A DNA stretch of 64,000 nt, taken from Bradyrhizobium oropedii (GTDB lineage: Bacteria > Pseudomonadota > Alphaproteobacteria > Rhizobiales > Xanthobacteraceae). The notes under the pieces are model-generated. The model had not been told where the DNA came from. It saw nothing but the letters and a program-made list of their open reading frames with translations, and did not search any database. Both the position numbers and the translations under genes were made by a program. How positions within the stretch are numbered: the stretch's first letter is position 1; each line of letters starts with the position of its first letter. The DNA is taken from positions 23,358-87,357 of the forward strand of contig NZ_JACMYO010000008.1 of the NCBI RefSeq assembly GCF_020889685.1, written 5' to 3'. Positions 35,401 through 42,378 of this stretch are shown here, one piece after another.

Positions 35401-35619
35401 ATCCCGCTGTCGCGCTCGGCGTTCTGGGGCCCGATGGCGATCACCATCATGGGTGGTTTGTTTGTTGCGACTTTCCTGACCTTGCTGTATCTGCCGGGCC
35501 TTTACGCCCTCTGGTTCCGCAAGACCCTCGAGGAGAGCGGCCCCGAGCAAACCGATACTGCGCTGCAGCATGCGGGTAAGGGAGAACTCGCATTTCCGCT
35601 TGCTGAGGCGGCCGAATAA
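32482..35619 (+). CDS. RND efflux pump inner-membrane transporter
   Basis: A 1045-residue HAE1-like pump. TM1 (SHPTLVLFLMIILGVAGYFS), two large periplasmic loops and twelve helices follow the RND plan. TM4 carries LLVDDAIIAVEMMVVKMEQG with the paired aspartates of the proton relay; the C-terminal half has LGIVGASLGLN and ALAGMIMRNAVILVDQIESD. It exports drugs, detergents or metabolites using the proton gradient. The N-terminus (MKRFNLSAWAVSHPT) resembles the VexF/MexK-like branch. A TTG six codons upstream is less likely than ATG at 32482, which follows GGAGAG. TetR follows after 21 bp. Confidence 0.96.
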   Translation: MKRFNLSAWAVSHPTLVLFLMIILGVAGYFSYEKLGRAEDPFFTVKVVNVSVMWPGATSQEMQMQVADPIEKRLQELPFFDKVQTYSKPGFTAMQVSFKDSTSPKDVPYLFYLLRKKLVDVQGELPSGILGPVVNDEFSDVDSILYMMTGDGANYAQLKKVAEGFRQRLLKVPGVTKIDLYGTQDERIFVEFSHAKLATLGITPQALFDSLAKQNNVTPAGTVETSSQRVPLRVTGALDGVKAVSETPVESNGRVFRLGDIATVSHGYVDPPSFVVRQEGKQALGIGVVTAKGANILELGKEVQQATAEFLKAVPQGVDIQQIADQPKVVEHAVGEFVHSFVEALAIVLFVSFVALGWRTGIVVALSVPLVLGIVFIVMNAMSLDLHRITLGALIIALGLLVDDAIIAVEMMVVKMEQGWDRMKAASFAWESTAFPMLTGTLVTAAGFLPIGFANSAVGEYAGGIFWIVAIALVASWFVAVIFTPYIGVKLLPNIKVHQNHDPHAIYETRMYRGLRSVVQWCVDHRIKVVVATVGVFVAAIIGFGHVQQQFFPLSERPELFLQLRLPEGTAFNVTEKTVKKAEGLLKDDQDIQTYTAYVGQGSPRFWLGLNPQLPNEAFAEIVILAKNVEARERVKAKIEQAAADGALNEARVRVDRFNFGPPVGFPVQFRVIGPDANKVRDIAYQVRDVMRQNKNVKDVQLDWNEQSPYLKLAVDQDRARALGLTPQDVSQALAMLISGAPVTTIRDGIEKVGVVARAVPSERLDLGRVGDLTITTRNGVAVPLQQIAKIEYAHEEPILWRRNRDMAITVRSDVVDGVQAPDVTSQISPKLRDIQAHLEPAYRIEPGGAFEESAKGNASIFILFPVMVMVMLTLLMIQLQSFSRLTLVFLTAPLGIVGASLGLNIANQPFGFVALLGLIALAGMIMRNAVILVDQIESDVASGLTRREAIVEATVRRARPVVLTALAAILAMIPLSRSAFWGPMAITIMGGLFVATFLTLLYLPGLYALWFRKTLEESGPEQTDTALQHAGKGELAFPLAEAAE

Positions 35620-35640
35620 TTGAAGATTGAGCAGACCAAC

Positions 35641-36249
35641 ATGACACTGATCTCGGAACATAGCGAAACCGACACCCGCGAACGGATTCTCGTGGTGGCG
35701 GAGCGCTTGTTCCGGCAGATCGGCTACCAGAAGACCACGGTCGCCGACATCGCCAAAGAGCTGCGGATGAGCCCCGCCAACGTGTATCGCTTCTTCGATT
35801 CGAAGAAGTCGATCCACGAAGGCGTGGCGCGCGGCCTGATGGGAGAGGTCGAGATCGAGGCGCAGCGCATCGCGCGGTCGGAAGGGCCGGCCGCGACGCG
35901 CTTGCGCCAGATGATGACCACCATCAATCGCATGAACACCGAGCGCTATGTCGGCGATTCCAAGCTGCACGAGATGGTCGAGATCGCGATGCAGGAGGAC
36001 TGGGAAGTCTGCGTCGCCCATATGGAGCTGATCGGCAACATCATTGGCGAGGTGATCGCGCAGGGCGTGGCCTTGGGCGAATTCGAGGTCGAGGACCTGG
36101 AGGTCGCCGCACTTTGCGCCTGCACGGCGATGATGCGGTTCTTCCATCCGCAGATGATCGCCCAATGCGCCACCAAGCCGGGCCCCACCATCGACCAGAT
36201 GATCGATTTCGTTATCACCGGCCTGTCGCCGCGCGCCCGCGCCCATTGA
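35641..36249 (+). CDS. TetR family repressor of the RND operon
   Basis: A 202-residue regulator. The helix-turn-helix covers about residues 14-58 (ERILVVAERLFRQIGYQKTT, then VADIAKELRMSPANVYRFFD). The C-terminal domain is all-helical and hydrophobic, as expected for a ligand pocket. It is the last gene of the efflux operon, 21 bp after the pump, so the repressor is made along with its target in a feedback loop. Its likely site is the palindrome at 31147-31172. The TTG at 35620 merely extends the frame; ATG at 35641 is preferred. Confidence 0.92.
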   Translation: MTLISEHSETDTRERILVVAERLFRQIGYQKTTVADIAKELRMSPANVYRFFDSKKSIHEGVARGLMGEVEIEAQRIARSEGPAATRLRQMMTTINRMNTERYVGDSKLHEMVEIAMQEDWEVCVAHMELIGNIIGEVIAQGVALGEFEVEDLEVAALCACTAMMRFFHPQMIAQCATKPGPTIDQMIDFVITGLSPRARAH

Positions 36250-36257
36250 GCGCCGGC

Positions 36258-36290
36258 ACTGACGTTTTCGTCAGTTGACTCTTGCGTCAA
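36258..36290. promoter_or_regulatory. Tandem inverted repeats after tetR
   Basis: ACTGACG-TTTT-CGTCAGT (36258-36275) overlaps TTGAC-TCTTGC-GTCAA (36275-36290), which is followed by TTTTC. The first palindrome shares the ACTGA(T/C)G half-site with the efflux operator but with a shorter spacer. It may be a terminator for the efflux operon or a second operator ahead of the flavin reductase gene. Confidence 0.4.
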
Positions 36291-36300
36291 TTTTCTCATT

Positions 36301-36398
36301 CGTCATTCCGGGATGCGCCGCAGGCGCAGGCCCGGAATCCATACTCACGATCGTGGTTATGGATTCCGGGCTCGCGCTGCGCGCGCCCCGGAATGACG
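36301..36398. repeat. Intergenic palindromic repeat, CGTCATTCCGG family, copy 3
   Basis: CGTCATTCCGGGATGCG at the left and CGCCCCGGAATGACG at the right, with an inner CCCGGAATCCAT / ATGGATTCCGGG pair. It lies 29 bp before the flavin reductase start, so it must be transcribed into that gene's leader unless a promoter lies between. Confidence 0.85.
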
Positions 36399-36427
36399 AG
36401 CGACTGATAATAGGAAAGAGCCCCGCC

Positions 36428-37051
36428 GTGACCGTAAAAGACCTGCACTTCTACGAGCCGAAGAACGGCCACGGCCTGAAGCACGATCCGTTCAATGCCA
36501 TCGTGGCGCCGCGGCCGATCGGCTGGATCTCCTCGCGTGACAAGGGCGGCAACGTCAACCTCGCGCCCTACAGCTTCTTCAACGCCTTCTGCTACGTGCC
36601 GCCGATCATCGGCTTCTCCTCCACCAACTGGAAGGACAGCGTCGCCAACATCCAGGACACCGGCGAGTTCGTCTGGAATCTGACGACGATGGATCTGGCC
36701 AAGCACATGAACGCAACCGCGGCGCATGTCGCCCGCGACGTCGACGAGTTCAAGGTCGCCGGGCTGACGCCGGTCGCCAGCAAGCTCGTCAACGTGCCGC
36801 GCGTCGCCGAAAGCCCGGTGTCGTTCGAATGCAAGGTGAGCCAGATCGTTCAGCTCCAGGGTGCCGACGGCGAGAAGGCCGAGGCCTGGTTGACGCTCGG
36901 CGAGGTCGTCGCCGTGCACATCGACAAGGCCTTCATCAAGGACGGCGTCTATCAGACCGGTCTTGCACACCCGATCGTCCGCGCCGGCCGCCGTGGCGAC
37001 TATTTCGAGATCAAGCCGGAAAACATGTTCGAGATGATCCGGCCGGATTGA
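36428..37051 (+). CDS. Flavin reductase-like domain protein
   Basis: A 207-residue FMN-binding split-barrel protein. The signature NAIVAPRPIGWISSRDKGGN, then LAPYSFFNAFCYVPP is that of the flavin reductase-like family, in which FMN is bound by the SxxD...NxAPxSxF elements. It probably supplies reduced flavin to an unlinked monooxygenase or acts as an FMN oxidoreductase. GTG at 36428 follows GGAAAGAG. An upstream in-frame extension runs through the palindromic repeat and is not coding. Confidence 0.87.
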   Translation: MTVKDLHFYEPKNGHGLKHDPFNAIVAPRPIGWISSRDKGGNVNLAPYSFFNAFCYVPPIIGFSSTNWKDSVANIQDTGEFVWNLTTMDLAKHMNATAAHVARDVDEFKVAGLTPVASKLVNVPRVAESPVSFECKVSQIVQLQGADGEKAEAWLTLGEVVAVHIDKAFIKDGVYQTGLAHPIVRAGRRGDYFEIKPENMFEMIRPD

Positions 37052-37064
37052 GTGTCGCTGTGTC

Positions 37065-37209
37065 TTCTCCCTCTCCCCGTTCTTTACGGGGAGAGGGCAG
37101 GGGTGAGGGGCTGTCTCCGCGAGCTGTGATCGTCGTGAGACCTGTACCCCCTCACCCGAAATTCAAGCTGCGCTTGAATTTCGACCTCTCCCCGCAGGCG
37201 GGGCGAGGT
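37065..37209. repeat. Intergenic repeat with CTCTCCCC arms (composite)
   Basis: It is built from two linked hairpins: CCCTCTCCCCGT / ACGGGGAGAGGG, and GAAATTCAAG / CTTGAATTTC. The stretches GGGGTGAGGGG and CCCCCTCACCC connect them, and CGACCTCTCCCC / GGGGCGAGGT lies at the right. It fills half of the 316-bp gap between the flavin reductase and SMP-30 genes. The remaining bases (37210-37367) hold only the SMP-30 promoter region and nothing else I recognise. Confidence 0.75.
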
Positions 37210-37367
37210 AAGGAACGTCGCTCCGCAGTGACGATCCCACACCACAACAATGTGAAATTTCCGCGCGCTGCGATGAAAAACCGTCACTCGCAACCTCGGC
37301 GCGAGCAGTCTAACCTTCCATGAGCCAGGCCGGATCAACGGCCGGCCAACAGTAGTGGGAGGATGCG

Positions 37368-38612
37368 ATGACACGCCACGAGCGGAGCGATCAAAATGAA
37401 CCGCGGCGCGACCCGAACGTTTCCCGACGAACGCTTGTCCAGGGGCTCGCGGTTTCCGCGGCAGCCGGTGTGACAGGCATCGGCAGTGCGCTGGCCCAGA
37501 ATGCGCCGGCGCCGGTCGGGCCACCGACGACCATCACCAGCCCGCCGCGCGACTTCAGTCCGCGCGGGGCGCCGACCACCTATTTCTGGGACCCCGACAT
37601 CATCGCGGTCGATCCGTCCTTCAACGACCTGGCCCAGCCCAACACTTCGATCAAGCGCCTCCATACCGGGCTGCTTTGGGCGGAAGGCCCGGCCTGGAGC
37701 TCGCAGGGCCGCTATCTTCTGTGGAGCGACATCCCAAACAACCGGCAGATGCGCTGGTCGGAGGATGACGGCCATGTCAGCGTCTTCCGGATGCCGTCGA
37801 ACTATTCGAACGGCAATTCATTCGACTTCCAGGGCCGGCAGCTCTCCTGCGAACATCTCACCCGCCGGGTCACGCGGTACGAGAATGACGGCACCGCGAC
37901 CGTGTTGGCGGATTCTTATCAAGGCAAGCGGCTGAATTCGCCGAACGATATCGTCGCGCATCCCGACGGCAGCTACTGGTTCACCGATCCGCCCTATGGC
38001 GGCCAGCTCTATGAGGGCGAGCCGGATGCGGCGGGCGGCCCCGGCAATTCCGCCGGCAAGCTCAATCCCCGGATCGGCCAGCCGGCGGGCTTCGCGCCGG
38101 CCAAGCGCGAGCTGCCGACCAATTGCTATCGCATCGATCCCTCCGGCCGCGTCGATCTCGTGGTCAGCGAGGACCAGGTGCCGGATCCGAACGGCATCTG
38201 CTTCTCGCCTGATTACAAGAAGCTCTACGTGGTCTCGACCGGCAAGGGACCGGGCGATAGCGGCCCGGGCGGCAAGGGCGACGTGTTCGTGTTCGATGTC
38301 GGCGCCGACAACAAGCTCTCCAACGGCAAGCGGTTCAGCGACTTCACGATCGACGGCGTGAAGTGCGGGCCGGACGGCATCCGTTGCGACGTCAACGGCA
38401 ATGTCTGGTGCTCGAGCAATGCCGGCCGTGCGGTCGGCTACAACGGCGTCACGGTGTGGTCGCCGGAAGGCAAGCTGCTTGGCCGCATCCGGCTGCCCGA
38501 GGTCTGCGGCAACATCACCTTCGGCGGACCCAAGCGCAATCGGCTGTTCATGGCCGCAAGCCAGTCGCTCTACGCAGTCTATACCGCGACCCAGGGAGCC
38601 GGGCCGGCCTAG
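37368..38612 (+). CDS. Tat-exported SMP-30/gluconolactonase family protein
   Basis: A 414-residue protein. The leader NVSRRTLVQGLAVSAAAGVT has a twin-arginine motif, with cleavage near ALAQN (about residue 45). The rest is a six-bladed beta-propeller of the SMP-30 family: HTGLLWAEGPAWSSQGRYLL with the metal-binding Glu, RLNSPNDIVAHPDGSYWFTD with the conserved Asn and Asp, and PDGIRCDVNGNVWCSS. It would hydrolyse a sugar lactone in the periplasm. ATG at 37368 follows GGGAGG. It is monocistronic. Confidence 0.92.
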   Translation: MTRHERSDQNEPRRDPNVSRRTLVQGLAVSAAAGVTGIGSALAQNAPAPVGPPTTITSPPRDFSPRGAPTTYFWDPDIIAVDPSFNDLAQPNTSIKRLHTGLLWAEGPAWSSQGRYLLWSDIPNNRQMRWSEDDGHVSVFRMPSNYSNGNSFDFQGRQLSCEHLTRRVTRYENDGTATVLADSYQGKRLNSPNDIVAHPDGSYWFTDPPYGGQLYEGEPDAAGGPGNSAGKLNPRIGQPAGFAPAKRELPTNCYRIDPSGRVDLVVSEDQVPDPNGICFSPDYKKLYVVSTGKGPGDSGPGGKGDVFVFDVGADNKLSNGKRFSDFTIDGVKCGPDGIRCDVNGNVWCSSNAGRAVGYNGVTVWSPEGKLLGRIRLPEVCGNITFGGPKRNRLFMAASQSLYAVYTATQGAGPA

Positions 38613-38624
38613 CGCGGCTTGCGC

Positions 38625-38648
38625 GGGGATGGCGCTTTCGCCATCCCC
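38625..38648. terminator. Hairpin after the SMP-30 gene
   Basis: Perfect 10-bp arms GGGGATGGCG and CGCCATCCCC close a CTTT tetraloop 13 bp after the stop codon. No T-tract follows, so termination may need Rho. Confidence 0.55.
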
Positions 38649-38741
38649 CGGCTACCTGATTGTCGTACCTCAGCTTTCGGAACTGAACGCGCGGCCTGCC
38701 GTTAACAAACGGCGGCTGGGCCGCGTCAATTTCGCTTTATT

Positions 38742-38768
38742 TGAACAGCGAAGTGTTCACCGGTGAAC
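38742..38768. promoter_or_regulatory. Overlapping palindromes upstream of the beta-oxidation operon
   Basis: TGAACA (38742-38747) faces TGTTCA (38754-38759), and the perfect palindrome GTTCACCGGTGAAC spans 38755-38768. All half-sites are GTTCA or its complement. The array lies 58-84 bp upstream of fadE and fits an operator for a fatty-acid-responsive TetR or GntR repressor encoded elsewhere. Confidence 0.5.
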
Positions 38769-38825
38769 GGCACTTTCCGATAGGATCATCACCCATCCGC
38801 GCTGCCGTTTCATGAGGACCCCACC

Positions 38826-41093
38826 ATGAGCTTCCGCCGCGATTACCTGTCCAAGCCGATCTTCTCCTGGGCGCGTGGTGTGCTGCCGACCATGTCGGAT
38901 ACCGAGCGCGAGGCGCTGGAAGCCGGCGACGTCTGGTGGGACGCCGATCTCTTCACCGGCAATCCCGACTGGTCGAAATTGCTGGCGTTCGCGCCGGCCA
39001 AACTGACCGACGAGGAGAACGCCTTCCTGCACGGCCCGGTCGATGAGCTCTGCGCGATGCTCGACGAGTGGAAGATCAACTGGGAATGGCGCGATCTGCC
39101 GCCCGAGGTCTGGACCTTCATTAAGGCCAAGAAATTCTTCGGCATGATCATCCCCAAGGAATTCGGCGGCCTCGGCTTCTCGCCTTATGCGCATTCCGAA
39201 GTGGTGCGCAAGATTTCCTCGCGCTCGCTGACCGCGGCCGTCACCGTGATGGTGCCGAACTCGCTCGGGCCGGGCGAACTCCTGATGCGCTTCGGCACCA
39301 AGGAGCAGCAGGACAGATGGCTGCCGCGCTTGGCCGCGGGCCAGGACATTCCCTGCTTCGGGCTGACCAGCCCGGAGGCCGGCTCGGACGCCGCCTCGAT
39401 GATCGACACCGGCATCATCTGCAAGGGTAATTTCGAAGGCCGCGAGGTGCTTGGGCTGAAGCTCAACTGGCACAAGCGCTACATCACGCTGGGGCCGGTC
39501 GCGACGCTGCTCGGCCTTGCCTTCAAGGCCTATGATCCGGATCACCTCGTCGGCAACGAGGAAGAGCTCGGCATCACTGTCGCGCTGATCCCGACCCATC
39601 TGCCCGGTGTCTCGATCGGCCACCGCCATCTGCCGGCGATGCAGGTGTTCCAGAACGGTCCGAACTGGGGCAAGGACGTCTTCATCCCGCTCGATTACAT
39701 CATCGGCGGCCAGGAGCGTCTGGGCCAGGGCTGGAAGATGCTGATGACGGCGCTTGCTGCCGGCCGCGGCATCTCGCTGCCGTCGCTGTCGGCCGCGGGT
39801 GCTGCCTATGCTGCGCGCACCACCGGCGCCTATGCCCGCATCCGCGAGCAGTTCGGCATTTCCATCTCCAAGTTCGAGGGCATCGAGGAGCCGCTCGCGC
39901 GCATCGCCGGCACCGCCTATCTGCTCGACGCCGCGCGACGGCTGACTTGCGCCGCGCTGAACGAGGGGCATCATCCCGCCGTCATCTCGGGGATCATGAA
40001 GCTGCACGCCACCGAGCGGATGCGGATCGCGATCGACGACGCGATGGACATACACGGTGGCAAGGCCGTGATCGACGGGCCGCAGAACTATCTCGGCGGG
40101 CTCTACCGCTCGGTGCCGGTCGGCATCACTGTCGAGGGCGCCAACATCCTGACCCGCAATCTGATCGTGTTCGGTCAGGGTGCGATCCGCGCGCATCCCT
40201 ATCTGTTGCAGGAGATGAACGCGCTCAGCGAGACCGACCGCGACAAGGGCCTCACCGCCTTCGACAGTGCGTTCTGGAACCATGTCGGTCACAGCTTTGC
40301 GACCATGTTCCGCGCCTGGGGCCGCAGCTGGACCGGCGGTTTGTTTGCGCCGGCGCCAGATGCCGGCGACGCAACGGAATTCTATCGCCAGCTCTCGCGC
40401 TATTCGTCGGCGTTCGCGCTCTGCGCCGACATGGCGCTGCTCACCCTCGGCGGCGCATTGAAGCGCAAGGAAATGCTGTCCGCGCGCTTCGGCGACATCC
40501 TCTCCGAGCTGTATCTGCTCTCGGCTGCGCTGAAACGCTGGCAGGACGAGGGCCGGCAGAAGGAGGACCTTCCTGCGCTCGAATGGTGCATGGCATCGGG
40601 CTTCAAGACCATCGAGAACCGCTTTGCGGAGATCCTCGCCAACCTGCCGAGCCGTCCGGTGGCGTGGATGCTGAAATTCCTGATCCAGCCGTTCGGCGCG
40701 CGCGTCACCGGCCCGTCGGACCGCGTCGTGCAGCAATGCGCGCAGCTTGTGCTGTCGCCGTCGGCAGCGCGCGAGCGCCTGACGCCGGACCTCGCCTTTG
40801 TCGAGGACGACGGTGGCGTCGCACGGCTGGAAAAGGCCTTCCGCCTCGTCACCGAGGCCGAGGACGCGGCCAAGCAGCTGCGCGCGGCGCGGCTGCACGA
40901 CTGGAAGGAAGCGGTGAAGAAAGGCGTCATCACCGAGGCTGACGGCGAGAAGCTCGCGGCCGCCCATGAGGCCGTTGCCAAGGTCATCGAGGTTGATGAT
41001 TTTGCGCCGGAGGTGCTGTCCCCGATTTACAAGAAAACCGCCGACGTGCATCAGTTCTTCCAGGAGCTTGGTGAGCAGAGGGCGGCGAGCTGA
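38826..41093 (+). CDS. fadE: Acyl-CoA dehydrogenase, FadE type
   Basis: A 755-residue flavoenzyme for the first step of beta-oxidation. The N-terminal half has KKFFGMIIPKEFGGLGFSPY, FGLTSPEAGSDAASMIDTG (FAD/substrate contacts) and the catalytic core around HGGKAVIDGPQNYLGGLYRS. The C-terminal extension of about 280 residues is the domain that distinguishes FadE from the short acyl-CoA dehydrogenases. It is a little shorter than the 814-residue E. coli protein. ATG at 38826 follows GAGG. The stop overlaps the thiolase start by one base, so this is the first gene of a tightly coupled operon. Confidence 0.95.
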   Translation: MSFRRDYLSKPIFSWARGVLPTMSDTEREALEAGDVWWDADLFTGNPDWSKLLAFAPAKLTDEENAFLHGPVDELCAMLDEWKINWEWRDLPPEVWTFIKAKKFFGMIIPKEFGGLGFSPYAHSEVVRKISSRSLTAAVTVMVPNSLGPGELLMRFGTKEQQDRWLPRLAAGQDIPCFGLTSPEAGSDAASMIDTGIICKGNFEGREVLGLKLNWHKRYITLGPVATLLGLAFKAYDPDHLVGNEEELGITVALIPTHLPGVSIGHRHLPAMQVFQNGPNWGKDVFIPLDYIIGGQERLGQGWKMLMTALAAGRGISLPSLSAAGAAYAARTTGAYARIREQFGISISKFEGIEEPLARIAGTAYLLDAARRLTCAALNEGHHPAVISGIMKLHATERMRIAIDDAMDIHGGKAVIDGPQNYLGGLYRSVPVGITVEGANILTRNLIVFGQGAIRAHPYLLQEMNALSETDRDKGLTAFDSAFWNHVGHSFATMFRAWGRSWTGGLFAPAPDAGDATEFYRQLSRYSSAFALCADMALLTLGGALKRKEMLSARFGDILSELYLLSAALKRWQDEGRQKEDLPALEWCMASGFKTIENRFAEILANLPSRPVAWMLKFLIQPFGARVTGPSDRVVQQCAQLVLSPSAARERLTPDLAFVEDDGGVARLEKAFRLVTEAEDAAKQLRAARLHDWKEAVKKGVITEADGEKLAAAHEAVAKVIEVDDFAPEVLSPIYKKTADVHQFFQELGEQRAAS

Positions 41094-42376
41094 TGGCGCG
41101 ACCAGTCTTTATCGTCGACGGCAGCCGGACGCCCTTCCTGAAGGCGCGCTCCGGTCCCGGCCCGTTCACCCCGGTGGATCTCGCCGTGCAATGCGGCCGG
41201 CCGCTGCTGGCGCGGCAGCCTTTCGCACCCACCGCCTTCGATCAGGTTATCCTCGGCTGCGTCAATGTCATTGCCGACGAGATGAATCCGGCCCGGGTCG
41301 CAGCACTCAGGCTCGGCATGGGCGAGCAGATGGTCGCCTTCACGGTGCAGATCAATTGCGGCTCCGGCATGCAGTCGATCGATACCGGCTACCGCTATAT
41401 CCGCGAGGGCATCTCCGACCTGATCCTTGCCGGCGGCGCCGAAGCCTTGAGCCACGCGCCGCTGGTCTGGCCCAATTCCGGCGTGCGCTGGTTTGCCGGC
41501 TTTGCCGGCGCCAAGGGGCTGGGTGCGAAGATCGCGGCGGCACTGAAGGTGAGGCCGAGCTATTTCAAGCCGATCATCGGCCTCGAGCGTGGTCTCACCG
41601 ACCCGATCACCGAGCTCAACATGGGGCAGACCGCCGAGAAGGTCGGCCATCTCTTCGGCATCACGCGCGCGCAATCCGACGCTTACGCCGCCGAGAGCCA
41701 TCAGCGGCTGGCGAACGCGCAGAAGCAAGGTTTCCTCAAGGGCGAGGTCGAGACCGCGTTCGCCCGCGACGGCCAGTTCTACGACCATGACGACGGCGTT
41801 CGGCCGGACTCGACGCCCGAGACGCTTGCAAAGCTTAAGCCGGTGTTCGAGCGCCCGTGGGGTCAGGTCACCGCCGGCAATTCCTCACAGATCACGGACG
41901 GCGCGTCCTGGGTGATCCTGGCGTCCGAAACGGCGGTGGCAAAGCACAGGCTGACGCCGAAGGCTGTTATCCTCGATAGCCAGTGGTCGGCACTCGATCC
42001 CTCGATCATGGGTCTCGGTCCGGTGTTGTCGGCGAGCGCGATGCTGAAGCGCAACAGCATGACCTTGCAGGACGTCGAGACCTGGGAGCTGAACGAGGCC
42101 TTTGCCACCCAGGTGCTGGGCTGCCTCGCCGCCTGGAATGACGAGAAATTCTGCCGCGAGATTCTTGGGATCGACGGTGCGGCGGGCGCGATCGACCGCG
42201 CCAAGTTGAATGTCGACGGCGGCGCGATCAGCCTCGGCCATCCCGTCGGCACCAGCGGCAACCGCATCGTGCTGCATCTGGTCAATGCGATGAAGCGGCT
42301 CGGCACCAGGCGCGGCGTCGCCACCGAATGCATCGGTGGCGGGCAGGGCGGCGCGATGTTGATTGAGATGGTGTGA
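41093..42376 (+). CDS. Acetyl-CoA C-acyltransferase (thiolase, FadI/FadA type)
   Basis: A 427-residue thiolase. The nucleophile is Cys89 in INCGSGMQS. Also present are NEAF, the catalytic histidine His383 in GGAISLGHPVGTSG, and the second cysteine Cys413 in ECIGGGQGG. It cleaves 3-ketoacyl-CoA to acetyl-CoA and a shortened acyl-CoA. The length is nearer FadI than FadA. It starts in the stop codon of the dehydrogenase (TGATG) and runs up to the multifunctional enzyme, which begins two bases after it. Confidence 0.95.
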   Translation: MARPVFIVDGSRTPFLKARSGPGPFTPVDLAVQCGRPLLARQPFAPTAFDQVILGCVNVIADEMNPARVAALRLGMGEQMVAFTVQINCGSGMQSIDTGYRYIREGISDLILAGGAEALSHAPLVWPNSGVRWFAGFAGAKGLGAKIAAALKVRPSYFKPIIGLERGLTDPITELNMGQTAEKVGHLFGITRAQSDAYAAESHQRLANAQKQGFLKGEVETAFARDGQFYDHDDGVRPDSTPETLAKLKPVFERPWGQVTAGNSSQITDGASWVILASETAVAKHRLTPKAVILDSQWSALDPSIMGLGPVLSASAMLKRNSMTLQDVETWELNEAFATQVLGCLAAWNDEKFCREILGIDGAAGAIDRAKLNVDGGAISLGHPVGTSGNRIVLHLVNAMKRLGTRRGVATECIGGGQGGAMLIEMV

Positions 42377-42378
42377 TC

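Noticed and set aside
36275..37051. Longer flavin reductase beginning upstream of the repeat
   Set aside because: The extra 51 codons are translated palindromic repeat; GTG at 36428 has a proper ribosome binding site and family-standard start.
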